Of a DNA stretch of 64,000 nt, positions 26,888 to 34,342 are shown piece after piece. The first letter of the stretch is position 1, and each line of letters starts with the position of its first letter. The notes under the pieces are model-generated. The model was not told the origin of the DNA. It ran no database searches and worked only from the letters and a program-made list of their open reading frames with translations. Origin of the DNA: Myxococcaceae bacterium JPH2 (GTDB taxonomy: Bacteria; Myxococcota; Myxococcia; Myxococcales; Myxococcaceae); the NCBI GenBank assembly GCA_016458225.1, contig JAEMGR010000013.1:62001-126000 (forward strand), read 5' to 3'. The translations under genes and the position numbers were made by a program.

Positions 26888-27355
26888 ATGCGAGGCGCGG
26901 TGGTGTTGGCGGTGGTGTGCGGGCTGCTCGCGGGCTGTGCCTCGCGGGTGGCTCGGCCCACGCCGTCCGAAGACGCGTCCGAGGGGCGCGTGACGACGCG
27001 GGAGAAGATGCCGCGCACGTACCTGGGCGAGGGACTGGCCTCGTTCTACGGCCCGGGACTCCACGGGCAGCGCACCGCGAGCGGCGAGCGGTTCGACCAG
27101 CAAGCCCTGTCCGCGGCCCACCGCACCGAGCGCTTCGGCGCCTGCGTGAAGGTGGTGAACATGGAGAACGGGCGCTCGGTCGAGGTGCGGATCAACGACC
27201 GGGGTCCGTTCGTGGAGGGGCGCATCATCGACGTGTCGCGCGCGGCGGCGAAGGCGCTGGGCATGCTCGACAAAGGACTGGCGCGCGTGCGGCTGTACCG
27301 ATGTGGTACTCGCGTGTCCGAGTTGTTGGCGCCCCCTGGGGCGTCTCCTTCCTGA
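26888..27355 (+). CDS. rlpA: RlpA-like double-psi beta-barrel lipoprotein
   Basis: The 155-residue protein begins with a lipoprotein signal ending in LLAGC (Cys at about residue 17). A single DPBB domain follows with the RlpA motifs: ASFYGPGLHGQRTASGERF around residue 51, ALSAAHRT, and VRINDRGPF near residue 100 with the catalytic-type Asp. RlpA proteins cleave glycan strands that lack stem peptides or act in septal peptidoglycan. No SPOR domain is present, so septal targeting by that route is not expected. The start codon lies 4 bases after the rseP stop and tsaB begins 14 bases downstream. Confidence 0.9.
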   Translation: MRGAVVLAVVCGLLAGCASRVARPTPSEDASEGRVTTREKMPRTYLGEGLASFYGPGLHGQRTASGERFDQQALSAAHRTERFGACVKVVNMENGRSVEVRINDRGPFVEGRIIDVSRAAAKALGMLDKGLARVRLYRCGTRVSELLAPPGASPS

Positions 27356-27369
27356 CGATAGGGATTGCC

Positions 27370-28104
27370 GTGCTGCTCGCGCTGGATACCTCCACGCTGA
27401 CGTTGTCGCTGGCCCTGGTGGAGCGCGAGGGCGAGGCCCTGCGCGTCGTGGAGCACGCGGTGGTGGGCCCGCCCCAGAAGCAGAGCGAGGTCCTTCCCGG
27501 CATCATCGGGGAGCTGCTCGCGCGTCATGGCGTGGCGCTCGCGAGCCTGGAGGGACTGGTGGTGGGCCTGGGGCCGGGCTCCTTCACGGGGTTGAGAATC
27601 GGGCTGGCCACCTTCAAGGCGCTGGCGTACGCGACGGGGCTGAAGGTCGCTGGCGCGTCGTCGCTGGCGGCGGTGGCGCTGGAGGGCCCGGAGGGCGTGC
27701 CGTTGTATTGCCTGGCCGTGGCGCGCAAGGACGACCTGTACCTGGGCGCGTACGTGCGGCGCGGCCAGTCCGTGGAGGCGCTCGCCCCGGAGACGGCCAT
27801 GTCTCCCGAGGAGGTGGCCGCGAAGCTCGCCGCCGAGCCTGGGGCGGTGGCGCTGGGGCCGGCGCTCGTCGACTACCGAGCGGCGCTGGTGTCGCATGGC
27901 GTGGCGCCGGAGCGCTTGTTGGAGGGCCCCACGTTCCCGTCGGCGGTGTCGCTGGCGCGGCTGGCGCGCATCCCCGCGTCCCAGACGCTGGATGCGCTCT
28001 TCGCGCTGGAGCCCCACTACGTGCGGGCCTCCGAGCCGGAGCGCAACCCGAAGTTCCCTCCGCTGCCCGGGCCCGCGCCCACGGCGCGGTTGAAGGAAGA
28101 CTGA
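27370..28104 (+). CDS. tsaB: tRNA threonylcarbamoyladenosine synthesis protein TsaB
   Basis: TsaB is the scaffold partner of TsaD in making t6A37 in ANN-decoding tRNAs. The 244-residue protein has the ASKHA-fold landmarks LLALDTST at the N-terminus, GLGPGSFTGLRIGLATFKALA around residue 68, and the SSLAAVAL segment. The frame is open upstream to 26917 through the rlpA gene. The GTG at 27370 gives the standard MLLALDTS start and follows the rlpA stop by 14 bases. The GKS-like ATP site of TsaD is absent, as expected. Confidence 0.93.
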   Translation: MLLALDTSTLTLSLALVEREGEALRVVEHAVVGPPQKQSEVLPGIIGELLARHGVALASLEGLVVGLGPGSFTGLRIGLATFKALAYATGLKVAGASSLAAVALEGPEGVPLYCLAVARKDDLYLGAYVRRGQSVEALAPETAMSPEEVAAKLAAEPGAVALGPALVDYRAALVSHGVAPERLLEGPTFPSAVSLARLARIPASQTLDALFALEPHYVRASEPERNPKFPPLPGPAPTARLKED

Positions 28105-28156
28105 AGCGCCGCGAGGTGCTCGCGCCGTGGCGGCCGGTGGCGTAAAGGGACCCGCC

Positions 28157-29188
28157 ATGAGAGACGACCTGAAGATCGCCGTGGTGGGCGCCACCGGAGT
28201 GGTGGGCCGCGAGGTGCTGGCCGCGCTGTACGCGCGCGACATCCCGGCCGAGCGGGTGCGGGCGTTCGGCTCCGAGCGCTCCCAGGGCCTCGAGGTGGAG
28301 TACGGCGAGGACACCCTGGAGGTGGAGCGGGCGACGCCGGAGGCGTTCCGAGGCGTGGGGCTCGCGCTCCTGGCCACTCCGGCCGAGGCCTCCCGTGTTC
28401 TCGCCCCGGCCGCGCAGGCCGCGGGCGCCTGGGTGGTGGACGCCAGCTCCGCCTTTCGGAGCGACGGCAACGTCCCCCTGGTGCTGCCGGGCTTCAACCT
28501 GGAGGCGCTGGGGCCGCAGTTCACCTTCAAGGGCCGCGTGGTGGCGCTGCCCGGCGTGGTGTCCGCCTCGGTGATTCACATCCTGGAGCCGCTGCGCCGA
28601 GCCTTCGGCGTGGTGCGCGCGCAGGTGACGGCGCTCATGTCCGTGTCCGGCGCGGGCGTGCGCGGCGTGGCCGAGCTGGAGAAGCAGACGGCGGATCTGC
28701 TCTCGGGGCGTGAGCCGGAGCCCCAGGCCTTTCCGCACCGCGTGGGCTTCAACCTCGTGCCCCAGGTGGGCGGCTTCATGGTGAACTCGCCCTGGACCGA
28801 GGAGGAGGGTTCCTGGACGCTGGAGGCCGCGCGCCTCTTCGCGGCCCGGGGCGAGGTGCCCGTCATCGCCGGCACCGCCGTTCAGGTCCCCACGTTCCAT
28901 GGCCACGGGCTGACGGTGAACGTTCAGCTCAAGACGCCGGGGCCGGTGGACCAGGTGCGGGCCGCGCTCAAGACGTCGCCCTCGCTCAAGGTGCTCGATG
29001 CGCCCGGCGAGCGCATCTACCCCATGCCCATGCTCATCGTCTCGGACCCCGCCATCCAGGTGGGGCGCGTGCGCGCCTTTCCGCAGGCGCCGGAGTGGGT
29101 GTCGCTGTTCGCTGCCGTGGACAACGCGGGTCGGGCCGCGCAGCACCTCGTCGAGGCCGGCCTCAAGCTGGCGGAACGGCCTTCCTGA
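28157..29188 (+). CDS. Aspartate-semialdehyde dehydrogenase homologue lacking the catalytic cysteine (USG-1-like)
   Basis: The 343-residue protein has the whole Asd fold: an N-terminal NADP-binding GATGVVGREVL motif (11-21) and the DASSAFR segment (95-101). It also has the GTAVQVPTFHGHGLTVNVQL segment that holds the active-site His. At the place where Asd enzymes have PNCSTIQ, this protein reads PGVVSASV (132-139), so the nucleophilic Cys is replaced by Val134 with the flanking spacing kept. It therefore cannot work by the Asd thioacyl mechanism and resembles the USG-1 paralogue of E. coli, whose role is unknown. The ATG at 28157 has AAAGGGA 6 bases upstream. It follows tsaB by 52 bases. Confidence 0.85.
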   Translation: MRDDLKIAVVGATGVVGREVLAALYARDIPAERVRAFGSERSQGLEVEYGEDTLEVERATPEAFRGVGLALLATPAEASRVLAPAAQAAGAWVVDASSAFRSDGNVPLVLPGFNLEALGPQFTFKGRVVALPGVVSASVIHILEPLRRAFGVVRAQVTALMSVSGAGVRGVAELEKQTADLLSGREPEPQAFPHRVGFNLVPQVGGFMVNSPWTEEEGSWTLEAARLFAARGEVPVIAGTAVQVPTFHGHGLTVNVQLKTPGPVDQVRAALKTSPSLKVLDAPGERIYPMPMLIVSDPAIQVGRVRAFPQAPEWVSLFAAVDNAGRAAQHLVEAGLKLAERPS

Positions 29189-29275
29189 CATTTTGGCAAT
29201 CCCCCTCATCCCGCCGTGTCTGTTTGACGCGGTGGGGTGGGCGAACCGAAGAATTTCCGACGGAGCACGCGGGGC

Positions 29276-29303
29276 TTGTGAGTGGCCTCACGCTTGCTAG
29301 CGT
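29276..29303 (+). promoter_or_regulatory. Putative promoter of the MXAN_2561-like gene (leaderless)
   Basis: TTGTGA, a 16-base spacer and TAGCGT can be read. The -10 box ends 10 bases before the ATG at 29314, and there is no ribosome-binding site. Confidence 0.5.
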
Positions 29304-29313
29304 CCGCCTACCC

Positions 29314-30348
29314 ATGCGCCTTCTACTCGTCGGCTTCATGCTTTGCGCGTCGACGGCTCTCGCCCAGAGCGTCACGTTCTCGGTGACGTCCACCACCGGC
29401 ACGGACTTGCTCGTGTCCAAGGACAACTGCGAGACCAGCCGTCAGGTGACCTTTTCCCGCTCGGGGGGGAGCTGCGACGTCATCACCCTCTGGGTGGCGT
29501 CAGGCGGCTCGTGCTCGTCGAACAGCTCGCAGCCAGGTACCAATGACTTGATCCTCAAGGAGATCCCCACCAGCGACACGACCACGGTGTCGGGGACCCT
29601 GAACTTCAGCGTGTCGCAGGTGCTGGCGAAGCTGGCCGTGCCCACGGACGGTGCTCCCACCATCTCGTGCAGCAATGACCAGGGCATCGAGCGCAACTTC
29701 AAGATCTGCGCGACGACGCGCAAGTTCTCCACGTCCGGGGTGGGCACGTCGACGTGTGACACGGTCTTCACGTCCGTCGGCAACTCCATCAACGTGAAGT
29801 ATGACCCTCAGGCGCCGGATGCGCCGGTCATCACGGGTGTCACGCCTCGGGACTCCGCGCTCGCGGTGTCGGTCTCCGCTGAGACGGACTCCACCATCAC
29901 CGTGACGGCGGTGCCGCAGGAGGCCCAGCCGGTGCAGGACTCGGGCACGGCGGACGCGGGCACGACGGATGCCGGCCAGACGGACGGTGGGGATGCGGGA
30001 CAGTCGGGCGCGGGCGCGCAGCCGCGCATCGTGACGGCGCAAATCGTCACCGCGATGCAGCGCTCTGGCACGAAGGTCGAGGGCGAGGGCGCCGTCATCA
30101 TCGACGGACTGAAGAACGACGTGACCTATGTCCTCACGGCGACCACGACCGACCGCGCTGGCAACAAGAGCCCGGACTCGGCGACGGCGCTGGGTACGCC
30201 GGTGGGGAGCCTGGGTATCTCGGATGCGTACGCGTCCGCGGGCGGGCATGAGACGGGGGGCTGTGCTGCCACGGGTGGGGGCCTCGCGGGTGGCGCGGTG
30301 CTGGCCGCCCTGGGCTTCTGGTTGTCGTCCCGGAGGAAGGTGTCATGA
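29314..30348 (+). CDS. MYXO-CTERM-anchored protein, MXAN_2561 family
   Basis: The 344-residue protein has a signal peptide (1-18, ending in ALAQ), a Cys-containing beta-rich domain, and a fibronectin-III-like domain from about residue 168. An Asp/Ala/Gly/Thr-rich linker interrupts that domain near residue 215. The C-terminus has the MYXO-CTERM layout: GGCAATGGG, a hydrophobic helix, then SSRRK. Proteins with this tail are taken to be processed at the Cys and surface-anchored in myxobacteria. I recognise the pair with the next gene as MXAN_2561/MXAN_2562. The ATG at 29314 follows a promoter; the longer upstream frame lies in the asd-like gene. The stop overlaps the next start (ATGA). Confidence 0.85.
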   Translation: MRLLLVGFMLCASTALAQSVTFSVTSTTGTDLLVSKDNCETSRQVTFSRSGGSCDVITLWVASGGSCSSNSSQPGTNDLILKEIPTSDTTTVSGTLNFSVSQVLAKLAVPTDGAPTISCSNDQGIERNFKICATTRKFSTSGVGTSTCDTVFTSVGNSINVKYDPQAPDAPVITGVTPRDSALAVSVSAETDSTITVTAVPQEAQPVQDSGTADAGTTDAGQTDGGDAGQSGAGAQPRIVTAQIVTAMQRSGTKVEGEGAVIIDGLKNDVTYVLTATTTDRAGNKSPDSATALGTPVGSLGISDAYASAGGHETGGCAATGGGLAGGAVLAALGFWLSSRRKVS

Positions 30349-31061
30349 GGCGGGTCCTGGGGTTGGGAATCGCGGCGCTGCTGTTCGCGCTGCCGGCGAT
30401 GGCGCAGGACATCACGGCGCCGCCCATGCGCTCGCCGCGTCACGGCGCCGTCATCTTCCGCGGTGGCGGCTACATGCCGCGCATCGACACGGAGAAGGGG
30501 CTCACGAAGAAGCCCTACAAAGAGACGTTCAACGACGCGTCGCTGCTCGTCATCGAACTGGAGCTGCAGCGGTTCTTCTACCAGGGCATCGGCACCGCGG
30601 GCATGGGCCTCTCCGTCGGATACGGAGAGAAGTACGCGCCCGCGAAGCTCGACTCGGGTGAGGCCGCGGCGGAGAAGACGGCCCTCAAGCTCGTGCCGCT
30701 TCAGCTCAACGCCTTCTACAAGTTCGACTACGCCGCGTTCGAGTGGGGCATCCCGCTCATTCCCTACGGAAAGCTGGGCCTTGTCTACACGCCGTGGTGG
30801 ATGACCAAGGGCTCCGGCACGGGCCTCATCAATGGCAACAAGGCCTCGGGCGGCAAGTGGGGCTGGGCGGCCACGGGTGGCGTGGCGTTCCTGCTGGATG
30901 TGCTGGAGCCGCGCTTCGCGCGCGACTTCGACTCGGACCTGGGCGTGAACCACACGTTCCTGTTCGCTGAGTACTCGCACGTGGAAGTGAACAACTTCGG
31001 CGAGGCTGGACTCGTCCTGTCCAGTCGGCGCTGGATGTTCGGACTGGGGCTGGATTACTAA
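30345..31061 (+). CDS. Outer-membrane beta-barrel protein, MXAN_2562 family
   Basis: The 238-residue protein has a signal peptide (1-20, ending in AMAQ) followed by alternating amphipathic strands rich in Tyr, Phe and Gly. It ends with a RRWMFGLGLDY strand with a terminal aromatic residue, as in small outer-membrane barrels. It is translationally coupled to the MYXO-CTERM gene upstream, which suggests that the barrel and the surface protein work together, for example as exporter or receptor and partner. No function is known to me. The next gene starts 9 bases downstream. Confidence 0.82.
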   Translation: MRRVLGLGIAALLFALPAMAQDITAPPMRSPRHGAVIFRGGGYMPRIDTEKGLTKKPYKETFNDASLLVIELELQRFFYQGIGTAGMGLSVGYGEKYAPAKLDSGEAAAEKTALKLVPLQLNAFYKFDYAAFEWGIPLIPYGKLGLVYTPWWMTKGSGTGLINGNKASGGKWGWAATGGVAFLLDVLEPRFARDFDSDLGVNHTFLFAEYSHVEVNNFGEAGLVLSSRRWMFGLGLDY

Positions 31062-31070
31062 CGGGCGGAT

Positions 31071-32873
31071 ATGCCGCCTCCGTTGGGTTCCGCTTCCAAG
31101 CCTCTGCCGCTCCTGTTGTGTCTGGCCGCCGTGGGACTCGCATCCTCCGGCTGCCACGCGGTGCGGCCCGAGGTGGGCCAGGCGCGAACGCTGGAGGCGG
31201 GGGTGCCGGAGTCCTTCGGCTCCGCGTCTCCGAAGGCCCCGGTCGTCACGTGGGACTTCGGGGACGGCACGCCGCACCAGTCCGCCGCTCAGGTGCATCA
31301 TGCGTTCGCGCGCGCAGGCACGTACACCGTGCGCGCGCTGAGCGCGGACACCGAGGCGGCTCGAGTCCAACTCACCGTGGTGCCGCGTCCGTTGCTGCGC
31401 GCGGTGCCTCCGGATGCGCAGACGGTGCTGTGGCTGCCGCGCCTGCATGGCGGCGTGGAGCCACTCGTCGACTTCTACGAGCGGCTGGTCGGCGCGGAGA
31501 ACGCGCGCGCGACGCTGGAGGAAGCGCCGCTCGTGCCGCTCGTCCTGCGGAGCCTCGTCGGCGGGCCCAGCGTCGTGGATCCGGAGGAGGGGCTTGGCTT
31601 CTTCCTCGTGCCGGACTTCGAGGGCGTGGTGGCGCTGCTGGGGGTGACGGAGACGCCCGCGGCGATGGATGCGGTATCCAAGGAGCTGCGCGGCGCGGGC
31701 CACCAGGTGCTCCCGCAGGCGGACGGCACGGTGCGCGTGGTGCCGCAGGACGGTGGCCACGCGATGCTGCTCTTCGCGGACCGCGGCTACGTGTACCTGG
31801 CGGTGCCGGACGCGGCCGACACGCCTCCCGAGGGCACTCCGGTGCAGGCGCTCGCGGACGTGCCCGCGGACTTGTCCACGCTGCGCGCGAAGGTGGAGCG
31901 CTCGCCCCCGGCTGGCATGTCCGAGTCGCCGCTGCTCAGTGAGCTGCGCGAGCGCGTGGCGCCGGGGGATGTGTTCCTCTTCGCGTCTCCGCCCAAGCAG
32001 GTGCCGGAAGAGGCAGGCACGGTGCGTGGCTTCCTGGGCTCGTTGGCGGTGAAGGCCACCGAGATGTCGCTGGATGGTTTCCTGAGCACGTCCGCGCCGC
32101 TGCTCGAAGGGGAGCGAGGACCGGCCGCCGCGGTGCTGTCTCGCAGTGTGTTGGGGCCGGTCGCCGTCGCGCAGTTGTCGGTGCCTCCCGAGGAACTGGC
32201 GCGGTTGACCTTCGGCGCGCCGGGCTCGGCGCGGCGCGAGAGGGTGCTGGAGCGCTGGAAGGCGCAGGGCGTGGACGCGGAGGCGTTGCTCAAGGCCCTG
32301 CGCGGCGACGTGGCGATGCTCGTCTACTTCGACGCGGCGGCCTTCTATCGCGACTTCATTCGCGCGCGGCAGCCGTCGCCCAAGGGCACGGTGGTGATGG
32401 AGGCGGGACTCACCTCGGCGGATCCGGTGCTGAAGCTGCTGACGCGACAGCTCGAGGAGAGCGGCCTGCGCTACGACCTCCAGCGACTCAATGACGGCAT
32501 GCGCTTCCGGACCCGGTTGCTGGAGCAGCCCGTGGAGCTGACGGTCACCTCGCGCGCCGCGACGTTGCTCGCGGGCGAGACGCTGGCGGGGCAAGCGACG
32601 GGGGACGTGGGCGCGCGGCTTCGCGAGCGGTTCGGCGCGGAGGCGTTCGGTCCGGGACACCTGTCGCTGATGGTGGACGTGGGGCGGCTGCGCGAGGAAC
32701 TCCAGGCGCGGCGCGAGGTGGCCGGGGTGCCGCAGGGGCAGCTCATCGCGGCGCAGGCCTTCGTGGGCGCGCTGTTGGATCAGCTCACGCCCCTGGACCA
32801 CGGCTTCTTGGACTTCACGCCCACCGAAGGGGGAGGGCGGCTCAAGGGCCGCGTCGTCCTGCGCGAGCACTGA
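31071..32873 (+). CDS. PKD-domain lipoprotein, large, unknown function
   Basis: The 600-residue protein starts with a lipoprotein signal ending in ASSGC (Cys at about residue 28). A PKD domain lies at about residues 57-104, with the hallmark VVTWDFGDG. The remaining 490 residues form a large domain of alternating helices and strands with no motif that I know. PKD domains mediate binding at cell surfaces, so it probably sits at the outer membrane. It follows the MXAN_2562-type barrel by 9 bases and precedes the MoaD-MoaE gene by 5 bases, so the four genes from 29314 are likely one transcript. The start ATG has no strong ribosome-binding site. Confidence 0.8.
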   Translation: MPPPLGSASKPLPLLLCLAAVGLASSGCHAVRPEVGQARTLEAGVPESFGSASPKAPVVTWDFGDGTPHQSAAQVHHAFARAGTYTVRALSADTEAARVQLTVVPRPLLRAVPPDAQTVLWLPRLHGGVEPLVDFYERLVGAENARATLEEAPLVPLVLRSLVGGPSVVDPEEGLGFFLVPDFEGVVALLGVTETPAAMDAVSKELRGAGHQVLPQADGTVRVVPQDGGHAMLLFADRGYVYLAVPDAADTPPEGTPVQALADVPADLSTLRAKVERSPPAGMSESPLLSELRERVAPGDVFLFASPPKQVPEEAGTVRGFLGSLAVKATEMSLDGFLSTSAPLLEGERGPAAAVLSRSVLGPVAVAQLSVPPEELARLTFGAPGSARRERVLERWKAQGVDAEALLKALRGDVAMLVYFDAAAFYRDFIRARQPSPKGTVVMEAGLTSADPVLKLLTRQLEESGLRYDLQRLNDGMRFRTRLLEQPVELTVTSRAATLLAGETLAGQATGDVGARLRERFGAEAFGPGHLSLMVDVGRLREELQARREVAGVPQGQLIAAQAFVGALLDQLTPLDHGFLDFTPTEGGGRLKGRVVLREH

Positions 32874-32878
32874 GGACG

Positions 32879-33547
32879 ATGCCCATGGCTCTGACCGTCC
32901 TGTATTTCGCCGCGGCGCGGGAGCGCGCTGGGACATCCCGCGAGTCGCTCGAGGTGCCGGAGTCGGCGAGCGTGGCAGAGGTGCTGCGACTCTTGACGGA
33001 GCGGCACCCCGCGCTTGGGCCGTTGCTGCCGCATCTTCGCGTGGCGGTGAACCAGCAGTTCGTGGGGTTGGATGCGCCGGTGCCCGCGGGCGCGGAGGTG
33101 GCGCTGATTCCGCCGGTCGCGGGAGGCGCGCCGCGGCTCTTCTCCGTGGTGGCGCGCCCCCTGCGGCTGGAGGAAGTGGTGGACGCGGTCGCCGGTGAAT
33201 CCGCCGGAGGGCTGGTGACGTTCTCGGGCGCGGTGCGGAACCAGACGCGCGGCCGGCGGGTGTTGCGGCTGGAATACGAGGCCTACGCGCCGATGGCCGA
33301 GCAGAAGCTGGCGGAGATTGGAGACGAGGTGGCCGTCCGCTGGCCTGGGACTCGGCTGGCCATTGTCCATCGCGTGGGCACGCTGGTGCCCGGCGAACTG
33401 GCGGTTGTCATCGCGGCGGCGGCGGCGCATCGCGCGGAGGCGTTCCGCGGTTGCGAGCACGCCATCGAGCGGCTCAAGCAGGATGTGCCCATCTGGAAGA
33501 AGGAGTTCTTCGAGGATGGGGAGGTCTGGGTGGGGCTGGGGCCGTAG
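32879..33547 (+). CDS. MoaD-MoaE fusion, molybdopterin synthase
   Basis: The 222-residue protein joins both subunits of molybdopterin synthase. Residues 1-83 are MoaD-like, ending at IPPVAGG with Gly82-Gly83. Residues from about 87 are MoaE, with VTFSGAVRNQTRG, the HRVGTLVPGE segment and the catalytic-type DVPIWKKEFFEDG near the end. MoaD needs a free C-terminal Gly-Gly to carry the thiocarboxylate sulfur. Here the Gly-Gly is internal, so cleavage after it is expected if the protein is active. ATG 32879 and 32885 are both possible starts. A MoeB-type activating enzyme occurs about 26 kb away at 59966. Confidence 0.93.
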   Translation: MPMALTVLYFAAARERAGTSRESLEVPESASVAEVLRLLTERHPALGPLLPHLRVAVNQQFVGLDAPVPAGAEVALIPPVAGGAPRLFSVVARPLRLEEVVDAVAGESAGGLVTFSGAVRNQTRGRRVLRLEYEAYAPMAEQKLAEIGDEVAVRWPGTRLAIVHRVGTLVPGELAVVIAAAAAHRAEAFRGCEHAIERLKQDVPIWKKEFFEDGEVWVGLGP

Positions 33548-33559
33548 GCGGACGCTGTC

Positions 33560-34237
33560 CTAACGGACGCCGAAGCTGGCGGGCACTCGGATGCGGGTGC
33601 CCGCGTCCTGGGCGTCGGCCTGTTCCTGCTCCGTCATCGGACGCGCGGGCTTGTCCAGGCCTTGGGCCTTGCGGCGCTCGGCTTCCTGGGCGCGGGCCTG
33701 CTGGAGCACGCGCGCGTTGGTCTCGGCGAGGCGCGCGGGATCTGGCGCCATGGTGAGGAAGGCGATGGGGGCGCTGAGGAAGAACAGGACGGCGAGGACG
33801 AGCCGGACCACGTCCTGGGTTTCAAAGCGGCGAGGCGCGTCCTTCACGACGGAGGGGGCCACGACGAGCCGCAGCTCGCCCTCGCTGATCCGCAGGCTCA
33901 TGCCCTCGCGCAGCTCGATGGAGTCCTGGCCGGAGCCGTCAGTGAGGGTGTCGCTGGACAGCGGGGCGAAGGCGGCGCCCGATTGGCTGTACTCGACGCG
34001 CGCGGCGGGAGGCACATGGATGCGCCAGCCCTGGCCGGTTCGCTCCGCGAGCAGGAAGGGCTCGTGGGGCAGGGTGAAGCCGTAGAGGGGAAGGGGGGCT
34101 TTCTCGTCCGGTGCTGCGTGGATGTTCACCTGGTCGGGGCCGTAGCTCCACGCCTCCGACAGGGTCGTGCCCCAATACAGCTCGCAGAAGAGGCCGCCCT
34201 TCGCGGGGGCGCGGGTGCTCGGAGTGCGGGTGTCCAT
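33560..34237 (-). CDS. Single-pass membrane protein with an AgmX-like N-terminal domain
   Basis: With the ATG at 34237 the protein has 225 residues. The N-terminal 120 residues are beta-rich and begin with ELYWGTTLSEAW. This resembles the small domain seen at the front of several myxobacterial AgmX/PglI-type proteins, but the match is by eye and weak. A hydrophobic helix follows at about residues 145-165, then a charged Arg/Gln/Glu-rich tail that looks coiled-coil. The frame opens further upstream (34306). I chose 34237 because a TATGCT box ends 10 bases before it, the same leaderless spacing seen elsewhere in this window. It is convergent with the MoaD-MoaE gene (12 bases apart). Confidence 0.65.
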   Translation of the reverse strand: MDTRTPSTRAPAKGGLFCELYWGTTLSEAWSYGPDQVNIHAAPDEKAPLPLYGFTLPHEPFLLAERTGQGWRIHVPPAARVEYSQSGAAFAPLSSDTLTDGSGQDSIELREGMSLRISEGELRLVVAPSVVKDAPRRFETQDVVRLVLAVLFFLSAPIAFLTMAPDPARLAETNARVLQQARAQEAERRKAQGLDKPARPMTEQEQADAQDAGTRIRVPASFGVR

Positions 34238-34342
34238 CGTTCGCGCCAGCATAGGCGTTCTGTCCCGGTGGGCCCACTCACGCGCGCAGGCCCGTTGCGT
34301 CGCCAACGGCAGGGCCTGCCCGCTTGCTCCACGTCCGACGCG

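Noticed and set aside
30126-32936. A 936-residue minus-strand open frame opposite the MXAN_2561/2562 pair and the PKD lipoprotein
   Set aside because: It has the same low-complexity composition as other shadows, no start context and no conserved motif.
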